Assembly (NCBI RefSeq): GCF_945859705.1
Contig: NC_079136.1
Span: 78,306,867-78,370,866 of the forward strand
Origin: Episyrphus balteatus
Lineage: Eukaryota > Arthropoda > Insecta > Diptera > Syrphidae
Length of the DNA stretch: 64,000 bases
Reading direction: 5' to 3'
The position numbers and the translations under genes are program-made. Below, piece after piece: positions 46,201-56,964 of this stretch. Positions within the stretch are counted from its first letter, which is position 1. Each line of letters opens with the position of its first letter. The notes under the pieces are model-generated. The model searched no databases. It worked only from the letters and a program-made list of their open reading frames with translations, and had not been told where the DNA came from.

Positions 46201-49200
46201 GTATAAATAATCTTAAAGCGTTTTTAAAGCATAAGCTTGTCAACTACAGAAGAATTTCACATGCATGTGACGGAAAAAAGATCCCACAGAGAACGAGATA
46301 AATCCATGGGCGTAGCTAGAGATTTTATCTAGGGTGGGCCATATGTTATCATCGACCTGAAGCCATAACCACGAGTGCGCAATTTTTTTTTACTAGGTCT
46401 ATATAAGGCAAGTATTGGTTTCGTGTCGAAAAAAAATTTGAGGTGTTAATCAAAACCAACTAGGAATTCTGTCCGTGTACACATTTCCGTCCATCTGTAC
46501 ACATTTCCATAGCCATAAACCAGTGGACTGATTTTCTTCAAATTTGGTACAGATGATTTTTATAGAATTCTTAAAATTTTTTTTTTTTTTTGTTCTTTTT
46601 CTACCTTAATTAGAAAGTGTACCCCCATACAAATTCTTCAAGTTATACCAAATAACTGGAAGACGGCTCTAACGATTTTGATTAAACTTTGCAGGCTTAA
46701 AACTGCATTTTTAGTTTTTCTCAAAAAAGTCTAATAACAAAAAAAATTATTTAACAAAACTTTGCCCTGAATGTCCGCTCTTCCCCAACATCAACAAAAT
46801 TTCTTTGAAATTTATATAAAGGAAGCCCTTAAAATCTGTAAACTAACATAAGTGTTAGTTTACAGCAACTACGTGACACAGTCGTGCATTTTATTTACTT
46901 GCTCCTTTAATTGGCAAATAATTCGCCACTCTCTGTTGTTTTTAATAACTTAAAATTTGCCAAAAGTTTATTTTTAATAATATATTCGATCGGTAAATGT
47001 GTTGTTTTAAATAATATTGGTGTAACTAATTTTTTTTGAAAAATGTGTGTTTTTTGCTCAATGGTATCGTATTTTGTTAATATCTTTTAATATAAAAAGA
47101 AATCAACTCCAAATACGCAATATATTTTTGATAGTTAGGTACTGGTTTTTCTTTTTATACTTTATAGTGTAATATGGTATTCCATTTTTTAAAAGCTTGT
47201 TATATGGAAATGCAATTGGATGGAGTTACATCACTTTTATTTTGAGGGACACAAAAGTTGAATTCAGTCGCAATTTATGACAGCGATTGGATTTAAAAAC
47301 TGACCCTACCAAGTTTTCAATTTTATTTGCTTTATTTTTTTTGTTTAAGGTTCTCTTGAAACTTAAGCCAGAAGTGTAGGTACATATAAAAATAAAAAAT
47401 TGTAAATAAAAGTTGTTGTATGCGGGTGACTATGTGACTCTAGGGCCGTATGTTAAATATTTTGCAGAGGATACATTTTTGACATTTGAATGTCTGGTGA
47501 ATAAAAAATTATCTTTGGCTTAATTTATCTGTGTGAATTTGAATACATTTTTAACGTAGATAAATATTTTTACTTGCGATATAGGTACTATAGGGCAAGT
47601 TTAGGATTCGTAAAAAAAATCGAACTCGAGATAACAATTTTCCATGACATTACGATGATGGAGAATGCCAAAAAAGTGGGTCCGGCAATTCTGTCTGTCT
47701 GTCTGTCTCTATCTGGAGCTGGAGCCTAAACGAGTGAAGTGATTTTCTTCAAACTTGGTAGTTAGCAGTTTTTGGTGATTCCCTAGAGGGGAAATTGAAA
47801 TTTTTTTTTTATGACCAAAACTAACGGTACCTGCCATATAATGGAAATAGAAAAGTTAATTTTTTTCAAAAACGGCTCTAACGATTTTGATTAAAATTTT
47901 TGTGTGTAGTACTACACATAAGAGCCAACTTTTTAAATAAAAAAAATATTTTTTGTACCGTTATTAACGGTACCTGTCATAGAACGGTTTTTTCGTTTCT
48001 GAATATCTCGTACAACATTAACCCGATTTAAATGAAAATTTTTATACAAACGTGTGTAAATAAAGATAATATTAAAAATTTAGAAAATTTTCAAAAATCT
48101 CATTTTTGGATTTTTAAAAAATATTTCAAAATTTTTTTTTGAAAAATCAATTTTTTGAAAACGAATCAATGAAAAATTTTGAAATTTAGTTTTTATGTGT
48201 AAATTAATTATTTCTTCAAAATGGCATACCAACTTTTTTTTTGAAAAATGTTAAAAAATTTTTATACATAAAAAATTATTTTTTTAAAAAACGGCTCCTA
48301 CAATTTTCGAAAATTTTTTTCTAAAAATACCTTTTTATACAAGAAATAAAATGGCATATTTGTTTTTTTTTTTTTAAGATAATTTACAACGGAGTTTAAT
48401 TAATTATAAAAACAGATTTAATTTTTTTATACTACTTATGAAATTTCTTCAAAATATCAAATTTTAAATTTCTTGAATAAAAAGCTTTAACATTATAGTT
48501 ACTTTAAGCATAAGAGCAAGTACGTGCGACCCCAGTCGTGCAATTTATTTTTCTGCAAATCGAAAGAATTAATGATTTAAAAAAAAAAGTAAAAATATTA
48601 ACAATTTACAAACTTCCAACACGCGTTGTCATGTGAATTTTATTTTTGTGTTGCCAGTAATGGGTAGCTAACAAATTTTTTCATCATCAATAAAATGAAA
48701 TATATTGAAAAATATAAATTTTTCCTAATAATAATCACTCATAATGTTGTACTACTTTTTTCAATTTTCTTTCTTTATTTTCAGTTTTTGATTAGTTATT
48801 GAAAAAAATACACAGAAAATTCTGCAAAAAATTTATTCTCTGAAAATAAAAATTTAACCGGCTCCTAGAGCAGGATAAATTTTTGACAACTGAAATTATC
48901 CTTTCACCTCAAAAGTGTCAAAAATATATTCTAGGCTTAGTATTTAACCCGATTCACACACGGTCTAAGGCCGTGTGTGAATTGCGTTAAATAGTTAACA
49001 CCGTGTAAAATTTTGACACTATTGAGGTTAAGAAAAAAAATTTCAGCTGTATGGATTATTGTTTAGAATTTTGTCTGCCTTTTTTCTGCCATGATACTCC
49101 TTTTTAATAAAAAAAAAAAAAAAACAAAAGCATCTGCAAAAAAAATTTAACTCAAATTTAACCAGGTGCCAGAGCCCAATAAAATTTTTAACAGCTGAAA

Positions 49201-51173
49201 ATTTTTTAGTAACCTCAATAGTGTCAAAAATTTTACATGCTGTCAACTATTTAACGCAATTCAGATTTTATACTCCGATAGATTGCCAGACATCTCTAGA
49301 ATATACTCACCAAATATGAAATCTTTGTATTAATGGAAAGGTCCTTCGCTTCGCAATTTTCCATTTTTTATATTATCCTTCTAGTAAAAAAAATCATGTT
49401 TTTATAAATCGGCTTTTTAGCTGGTTTCTTTACATATTCTTGTAGGAAATTGAACGCTCTACAAATAAGGCCTTGGACACCACTTTCGTTTATCTAACCG
49501 TTTAAAAGATATTTGACGTCCAAAAATCTTAATTTTGTAAAAAATTAAATTTAATTAAAAAATTAATTAAATTATTAAACATACATACAGCCCTATAATT
49601 CTCAGCAAGCGATATTAAAAAAAATGTTAGTGGGAGCTAATACCAGACTAAAAGTTCCGTAGAACTGTCGGTTTTTCTAAGGTGGGCCATTGATTTTCTA
49701 GGGTGGGCCTGGCCCACCCAGGACCCCCCCTTCCTACGCGCATGGATAAATCTAATAGTTACGATGATAATATCCCCTTCTCATTGCTAAAATAAATAAC
49801 CATTTAAGAAAGCTTTGTGAAATAATTTCTGATTTTAAAATTACTTTAACGAAAATGCATTTATTTTTTATTCTTGCAACAATAAATCGCAGGTAACATG
49901 AGTTACCAAATTAATGTAATGTGAGTTACCTAAATAATTTAAAATATTTCATCGAAATATTGAAAAAATGTTTGGTTTTCTTTATTGAAAACAAATTAAG
50001 ATTCTAAATATCACAGAAATACTTCATACTGTCGGGCTCTTAAAACTCGTGTCCGATTTTTGTAACGTGAGTTACCAACAGACTTTTATTTTTCCCAAGC
50101 AAATGCTTGAAATAAAGAAAAATGTATTAGGTACTTAATTATGAAAGTAATAGTTATGCTTAATTAATGGACAGTATTTTCGTATCAATTTATATTACAT
50201 TTTGACAAAAAATAATCTATTTATGTATTGGAAATTTTTGTGAATGTAACGTGCTTTACAATGGAAGTGCCCATACTATTTGAAGAAATCACTTGTAAAT
50301 TCCCATAATTCAATAAAGAACCTTTAGAATGTAAGGATCATTGAATTCCTTTGAGAATCTCATTTTTCCTTCGTTCTTGTCCTTCCGGATCCATTTTTGC
50401 TGCTATGTTAGTTTCTGCTATATCGTTGGTTATAAAGCGATAGTGGGACCACTATTTGTTTGGACCTATGGGTTTCGAATAACTAGGGTTGAGAGTATGG
50501 TATTACTTTAGTATTCGAGAACTAGTTTTCCAATCCTCGGCACGCAAGTTTATAACACTAATCCAAGCCTTTTAATTGGTTCAATAGCTTATTTCATTCT
50601 CATAGTAGTAATAGAAAAGCCGCTTTGACTAACTTACTATGTATATTTATGTTATCATTAGAATTAGGATAAAAGTTCATAGAAAATATTAGGGAAACAT
50701 ATTTAATTATTTGTTTATTAATCTAATCTTACAGAAGCGCTCGAAAAGATCCAGCACAACCTTCTCGAACTTATGGCAGTTTCGTGCAATTGAAAAATTA
50801 TAAAATTACAAATAGTTCGTCAGTACCTCCACGCAATGCACCCCTTCCAACACTTCCCCGGCTTCCACGCATACCCCGGCAAGTATATCAATCTAGACAT
50901 GCGCCACCGCTTTACCAAAGAAAGCTTCCTACACCAGTTGAACGCTTGCCGGGAAGTGACAAGTTTTATGCATTTGGACAATTTTTAACATCATCACTTA
51001 TAGAGTTGCCAGAAAAAGAAGCTTTAGTCTTGGTAGATCAGTTTACTTCGGAATTAGTGCAGGCCTATTTGGCCAAAAATACTGATAATGATAAGCCCAA
51101 CCAGGAACAGGATAAAGGCCCAGCGAAAGTTGTTGATTGTAATGGACATACCGATGACGTGGTAATAGAATGA
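43262..51173 (+). CDS. AT-hook / MADF / BESS DNA-binding protein, no visible ATG
   Basis: Exons read 43262-43439, 43502-43745, 43818-43850 and 50735-51173, with matching phases, about 297 residues. Order of parts: an AT-hook-like KRKRGRPRR at the very start; a MADF domain (Myb/SANT-like) from IHLIQEFEKRPDLYDR through DELWEELSHCLGYD, VSIVKDRMVQIRNKY and WPLYEQLAFL; a basic patch (RTMRCRRKY); a Pro/Arg-rich linker in the last exon; and a BESS-like C-terminal helix pair (FYAFGQFLTSSLIELPEKEA, LVLVDQFTSELVQAYL). MADF-BESS proteins are insect transcription regulators that bind DNA through MADF and self-associate through BESS. The AT-hook frame meets TGA at 43238-43240 with no ATG before the domain; ATA at 43262 has a good initiation context. 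The true start may lie in an unseen exon, spliced for example at 43270. Exon 3 is only 33 bp and is followed by a 6.9 kb transposon-filled intron. I cannot assign a named ortholog. Confidence 0.82.
44315..44452. repeat. GGCCGAA-rich inverted/tandem repeat
   Basis: The words CTTCGGC, GGCCGAAGCCGAAG and GGCCGAATGTTGTTTTTTT (twice in tandem) alternate on both strands, a GC-rich island in an AT-rich intron. CACTAG occurs on both sides (about 44106 and 44452), which may be chance. Probably the inner part of a hAT-type insect repeat. Confidence 0.45.
44890..45350. mobile_element. Inverted-repeat element with GTGGCC ends
   Basis: GTGGCCTTATTATAGAATAC and GATGTCGATCG at the left match the complement of the right end (GTGGCCTGATTATGAAATAC, GAAGTCGATCG) with a few mismatches. 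461 bp, no convincing coding; the short overlapping frames on both strands mirror the palindromic ends. Confidence 0.65.
45449..45762. mobile_element. Inverted-repeat element with GCCCTAMACG-type ends
   Basis: CCCCTACACGGCGAACAT at the left and the complement of ATGTTCGTCGTTTAGGGCC at the right; inner copies GGCCCTACATGCCGAACAT and GCCCCTACACGACGAAT repeat the terminal word, so the element has multiple internal end-like motifs. The 318 bp open frame across it shows no domain. Confidence 0.6.
46305..49744. mobile_element. 3.4 kb hAT-like element, non-autonomous
   Basis: Exact 8-bp duplication GATAAATC at 46297-46304 and 49745-49752. Ends CATGGGCGTAG and, on the other strand, CATGCGCGTAG; both ends also share CTAGGGTGGGCC just inside. 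The interior is AT-rich with no transposase frame. It contains fragments of other repeats (for example 47620-47800 and the TTA-family pieces at 48860-49264). Confidence 0.8.
48860..49264. repeat. Two abutting partial copies of the TTA-flanked MITE family
   Basis: About 48866-48963 is one half-element reading into TTCACACACGGTC; 48967-49264 starts GGCCGTGTGTGAATTGCGTT and returns as complement at 49198-49264 (CCTCAATAGTGTCAAAA, CAACTATTTAACGCAATTC). The two meet end to end, making a palindrome at the junction. Confidence 0.6.
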
Positions 51174-51616
51174 AAATTAAAAACAAAAAAAGGCTAGTTT
51201 TAAGTTATTTTTAGTCGTCATTAATTCTTATTTTCTCTGTCAAACAATTTGTATGTATTAATTAACTCAAATGTATGTACTTTTAATAAGTAAGCATAAT
51301 CTTTTAAGCAAAATACATGCGGACATCAACTGGTAATGAAATATTTCTGCGATTAATATACATACTGAAAATATTAATTGAGCATATATTTAATTATATA
51401 AAAATGACAAAAGTGGTTTCATATTGTATATTGCATTGATTTCTTGTATAGTATGGATGTATTTTGCAAAAAAGTATTGACTTAATAGAAGTGTTTAATG
51501 TTTGTTTTTTTAAGTTTTCTTTGAATAATAATATAGTTTATAATTATACCTATATTTTTGTGTTTTTGCAAAAAAAAATTAATGCAAGATTTTCGAAAGC
51601 TCATGTTTACAGTCTG

Positions 51617-51622
51617 AATAAA
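51617..51622 (+). terminator. Possible poly(A) signal of the MADF gene
   Basis: AATAAA about 445 bp after the stop, the first good hexamer in an AT-rich 3' region. Confidence 0.35.
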
Positions 51623-51639
51623 AGAATGTGTCTTATTTC

Positions 51640-53722
51640 AAAATATTACCATATTTGTTTTTTAATTGATCTAAAATTTTTCTTTTTATTCGGCCATTAA
51701 CGACACAAAAAAATTACGCAAATCGGGGTTTGCGCAGATTTTTACTTGCTCCAGGGCAAGTATGGTTTCGTGTAGAAAAAATTTCGAGGTTTTAATCAAA
51801 GCCAACATAACAAAGATGGAGAAGTCCGAAGAATTGGTTTAGGGAATTTTGCAATCTTTTGGCATCAATTAATTTATGAAATTTAAGAAAAATTTTTGAA
51901 AAAAATTTGTTTTTGTTCACAAAAATCTTCAATTAAATTTAAAAAATCAAAACGGCAACACCGGCAATTTTTAATCTATAGACTTTAAAGTATTTTTAAT
52001 TACCGACGTTTGAAAAAAAAGATCATCAAAATCTTAGCTGTTCGGCCGGGTTCCCTAATATTGCAAATTTTTGATCTTTAGTTACTCCACTATCGATAGA
52101 TTTTGAAAAAGGTATCATTCATAACTGTAAGTATTGCCGTTGTTTCTAAATATTTTTTTTTTATTTATCATTTTGTAAGAAAATTGTAACCGATTCCATC
52201 ATAAAAAATTATTGTATTGAACCGCTCCAAAAAAAAACGTTATCAGTATTTGGCGCCAAAGTTAGCGTAATATGTACTTAGATAATATAAATAAACTAAA
52301 ATTTTTGCTCTTTAAAGAAATTGTTGAATGCAATGATGTTCATTGATCTCGTTGCCAAATCGAGTTTGAACTTTATAGTGCTTTTTAAAATTCAATGTCT
52401 AAATTGGCATTTACATTTTAGACGAGCATTTACCTAACTATTATGCTTTTATTTTTTAATCTATAGGATTTATCAAATTAGTGGGATGAAGTTTATTTTG
52501 TCTCTATGACAAAACACTTTGAATTAAAGTTTAAACAAAAGATACAGAATATTATTATTATTTTTCCTATTCATAGCAAAAACTTTGTACATTTCAGGAA
52601 GTACCTACGCAATTGGTAAACAAAATCAAAAATACAAACTCCCAATTGGAATGTAAAATGTTCCCTATCTTAAAATAAACCTGACAACAAAACTATTTCA
52701 CCTTTGCATTTAAAATGCAATCGAGCGGCAGATTTTCCTATTCTTATTCTATAATTAGGATTGCCGGGAAAGAGTTGTTCTTTTTTTGCGAACGAAAAAT
52801 GTGGAAGATTAGTCGTGGGTATACCTAAAGTTTTTTTTTTTAATGGTTTATGTAGATGTAGCTTCTAATCAAGCAAACATATTGCATTAGGCACGCCTCA
52901 TGATGGCGATATAAAATTGATCGAACAAACATCTGCTTGGCATCTCATCGCAGTTTGCTGTTTCCTTAAGACAATAATTTATTAATCAGAAGAGTTGAGT
53001 TTTATTGTTAAGGAGTAGATCAATTTTCTTTAACCCTGTAGAAACCTACACAAAAAAATTTCAAAGTTGCACGATAGTAGGTATTGAGTTTGGAACAGAT
53101 GCTAACAAAATAAAGATAAACGTAAAAACAAAATTTAAAATAAAATACAATTTTTAATTATATTTTTATTTAATTTTTTTATTTATTTAAGAAATTGAAA
53201 AATAATTAAAAACAAAAATTAAAAATTACGCTGCTATGTATGAATTTGTTTTTCAATCCAGTGCCAGTGTAGGTAAGTATTTATTTTCACAATCTTGTTG
53301 CATTACTCAAAATTATCGATCAATTCGCTACGAAATACGGTTTGGTGAGAATTTTGGGAAGACAATTTTCAGTCCACAGCGAACAGTTTTCGTCATCGAG
53401 AGTCAAAAAATGTTCTCCTAGTCTCAGATTGCTGAAACTAACATGAGTTTTCAAAGCGCAAATTAATAAAAAAAAAGCGGTTGAAATATTGACATTTTGG
53501 TAGAAAATGTATCGATTTGTGATCCAAAATGCTTGCAAAGAGATGCAATTTGCCTTTGTTGGATTTTTGTAAAGAACAAATTTCTATGCATCTTACTCAA
53601 AAAATATGTTCTGCCACTTTTTTTTACTTTTTTTGTATGCCTTTCTTTAATTACTAGTATTAATGAAAAAAAGGACGGATGGTCACAGTATAGCCCGATC
53701 AATCCAGAAATGTTATCAAAGT
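51640..53722. other. Intergenic DNA, nothing coding
   Basis: AT-rich, with a repeat phrase at 51755-51810 (GCAAGTATGGTTTCGTGT, GAAAAAATTTCGAGGT) also found at 46407-46450. No gene is supported. Confidence 0.55.
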
Positions 53723-55271
53723 CAATGCCGTCTTTACCATAAGGGCACACGGGGCCCGTGCCCAGGGCCCCCATTCTCAGGGGGCCCCGAAGGAACGAAT
53801 ATTATATTCTCAAAACATTTTTGTCGGTCAGACCATCTACCAAAAAATTTTAGTTTTTATATGGCAACCAAACAATCAAATACATTTTTTTCTACACCTA
53901 TACGGAAAATATATGTTTTCAAAAAGAAAACAAAATATGTGGCGTTGTATGCGGAAAAAAATTTAAATCCAAACCACCAAACCCAAATTCAATTTTCAAA
54001 AAAAAAAAAATAAGACAATAATATTTTCAAAAAACAAGAAAAATACCTTTTTTTCCACTGTAGGTAAGATTATTTATTATTTATTAATAAAAACAACGAA
54101 TGCTCTTCCATTATCTTTTTACTTAAATAATAATTTCGTTTGAAGTTTGCAAAACTGTCAAATTTGTAGTGTGTGTTAAAATCAGTGTAAAAATATGAGT
54201 AGATTCGTATTAAAAGACGAAAAAGAATCAATTCGTCGGCAAAAAACATCAATACTTTTTCCGTTGGAAAACGTTTGAGAAAAAACTATTGCCGGCTCGT
54301 CGACGGTACATCAATGTTTTGGTTCAATGGAAAACGCCATGGTACAATGGTTTTAATTTGAATTGCGAATTGCTCTCGTATTTAAAGATTGACACATAAA
54401 ATTCATTAAATAACTTTAAAGGCTTGGCCACACCGGAGGGTATACGGTAGCGGTACGGGTAGAGGTAACAGTACTTGTATGAAAAAAATTACAAACTGAC
54501 ATATCAACGTTCAGATGTGGAATTTTTTTCATATAAATATCGTTACCGCTACCCGTACCTCTACCGCATACCCTCCGGTGTGGCCAAGCCTTAAAAAAAA
54601 TTGTTTTTCAAAAAAAAAAAAATTAATTTTTTTGTTTAATCCAAAATAATTTTTTTTTAAGTTTTCTTAGTTTTAATATCAGTATAAACCTTTTTATGTA
54701 AAAATTTTCATTAAAATCGGTTGTGTCGTTTTCATTAAGAAATCGGTTCTATGGCAAGTAGGTACCGTTAATAACGGTCCAAAAAATATTTTTCTTCTTT
54801 CAAAAGTGCGGCCTTATTTGCGGCAAAACATATTTTTTTTTTAAAGCAAAATCGTTATACGTTTTTGAGAAAATTGCAATATCTCGAAAACTTTATATTG
54901 GAGATATCCGTTGAAAAAGAGACATTAAAATAAAAAGGCAAAAAATAAAAAAAACGGCTCTTGAAAATTACGTAGAAATCGTCTGTACCGAGTTTTTAGC
55001 AAATCTATCAATCCGTTTGAGCTCTTTTTTCCAATTCTTCAAACTGAAACTTATAACGGATACAGGGTACAATTATTGGCAGTGGCAACGATTGATGTCT
55101 CGATGCACGTATTATTGGCACCCCCTTTACTTTATATGAAACGATATATTGGCACCCCTTTTTAACCATAACCCTTCCCTTTAAGCCAACCATTGTACAT
55201 ATTTTACTTTCCAAAAGGGCCCCAAAATTCTTGTGTGCCCAAGGGCCCCAGGATAGTTAAAGACGGCCCTG
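53723..55271. mobile_element. hAT-like element with CAGGGCCGTCTTT ends
   Basis: Exact 8-bp duplication ATCAAAGT at 53715-53722 and 55272-55279. Ends CAATGCCGTCTTTACCAT and, on the other strand, CAGGGCCGTCTTTAACTAT, each followed by GGGCCC/GGGCAC words. Family of the widespread insect CAGGGCCGTCTTTAA type. 1549 bp, no transposase. A PIF/Harbinger-like MITE (54420-54591) is nested in it. Confidence 0.85.
54420..54591. mobile_element. TAA-flanked MITE nested in a hAT element
   Basis: AGGCTTGGCCACACCGGAGG at the left and its complement at the right; arms go on through GGTA.ACGGTAGCGGTACGGG and AGAGGTAAC, about 53 bp with few mismatches. TAA on both sides suits PIF/Harbinger. Confidence 0.85.
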
Positions 55272-55910
55272 ATCAAAGTTAATTGAAGTACAAATTTTGT
55301 TTGATGCAGTTAGGTTCCTTTGATGGAGTAGAATATGAAATCACAGTTTTACACCAAAATTTGATATGGTGTATACCCTAAAATGACCCCTGACCCATAG
55401 GTAGTACGGAAAAAGTGATTTCAGTCGAATTTAATAAAATTTTAGTATGTTGAAGTTCACGTGATGCTGATAAAAACTCTCTATGGGTGCAACCCCCTTG
55501 CACCAAGTTAACCCCCTCTTAAAACCCCTTTTTTACCATTTGAATTCCGATAACTTATTGCCAAGAATACGTTTTTTATAGAGGGGTTCAATACAATATT
55601 TTTTTTTCTAAGAGAGGGGGATCTATCTCCCCCCGTTTAGTCGGGAGGACTAATTTTCTAAAAAAATTTCTCAAAATAAAAAAAAAATTAGTCACAGTAT
55701 AGCACAGTACCTACATATGCATATATAGCAGTAATTTAGCCGTTATTTTTATAAAAGTTAATAATAATAACAAAATTTTCTAAAAAAAATATCTAAAAAA
55801 AAAAAAAATAATAAAATAAAATAAATTTTAATAAGTAATAAATTACTTTTTTGGAGACTATATAAATAAACAACATTTTATGAGTATAAGCAAATATTCT
55901 TTATATAATA

Positions 55911-56890
55911 GGGTCAATGTGGGTAAATGTAAACAGGGGTAAATGAAAACATGGCTCATAACAAGCTTAAGTTAAATCTCTTTGATGCATACATAAGTAC
56001 AAATCGCGGACGCATGTATCCTTTAACTTATACGTCAAGCTCATTGCTGTCAAGAGAGAATTCATTCGAAGAGCGTGTTTTCTGTGAAAGATAATTTTTT
56101 AAAGTGCCATACAAGTCGTTAGTCTTTCAGAAAAATTAAATATTTTTGCAGATTCAATTAAGTCAGTATAATTTGCAAATACTTTTTTGTTTTTAATTTT
56201 GATGTAGATTCTATGTGATACAAGCAAATTTTAAAATACAGGACATTTATGTCGATTTGCATGTGTTTACATTTACCCCAGAATATTTTTCATAATGGGT
56301 AAATGTAAACAACGTATTCTGGGGGTAAATATAAACATATATTTTTGCTGAAATTATTGGCTTTAATAAAAATAACGTATTTTAAGTCAATTACTATTGC
56401 TAAAGTGCCGCGAAGTCACATTTTAAAGTAGCCAACACCATCATTTTCAGTGGATGATGACGTAAAAAAACAAAAAATATGACGTTCAGAGCTGCTCAGG
56501 ATGCATATTGGGCGCCTATATAAAGAATCAAAGGAAGAAAACAAAAACTTTTATTGGAATTTGAAAAAGTTTTTGTCAAATACCTTCTTGAACGTTTTTC
56601 AAGTTGTTATCCATATGATAAAGAGAAAATTCTAAATTTTAAACCACCGTTTACATTTACCCCGAATTTGTAAAAAAACACAAACACGGTGGGGTATTTG
56701 TAAACATTCCATTTTTGACAGTAATGTAAACAATTTGGGAAATATTTGTTTATATTTATAAAGAAGAATTGCCATCATTTCATATTTGCATTTGAAGATA
56801 CCATTCAAGTTGTTCCGTGAAAACATATAAAAATCTAAAGTCGAAAGAAAAAAAAGACATGAAATTGTTTACATTTACCCACATTGACCC
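55911..56890. mobile_element. TA-flanked ~1 kb element, copy 2
   Basis: Same 24-bp ends as the copy at 5465-6459, TA on both sides (55909-55910, 56891-56892), and the same interior in the same orientation with scattered point changes and small indels. The repeated GGGTAAATGTAAAC words are kept at the same places. No intact protein frame in common between the copies. Confidence 0.87.
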
Positions 56891-56964
56891 TATCATTTAT
56901 TTAAATAAAATAACGGAAATATTTATAGTTATGAATGATACCCTTTTCAAAAGCCAGATTCTTA

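Larger units (their letters stand above)
43851..50734 (+). other. 6.9 kb transposon-filled intron of the MADF gene
   Basis: Runs from a GTATGT donor to a TTACAG acceptor in phase 2. Half is the 3.4 kb hAT-like element (46305-49744); other parts are a GGCCGAA-rich repeat (44315-44452) and two inverted-repeat elements (44890-45350, 45449-45762). No exon was found in it. Confidence 0.7.

Noticed and set aside
53663..54013. 116-residue frame
   Set aside because: It spans the target duplication and the left end of a hAT element, so it cannot be an old gene.
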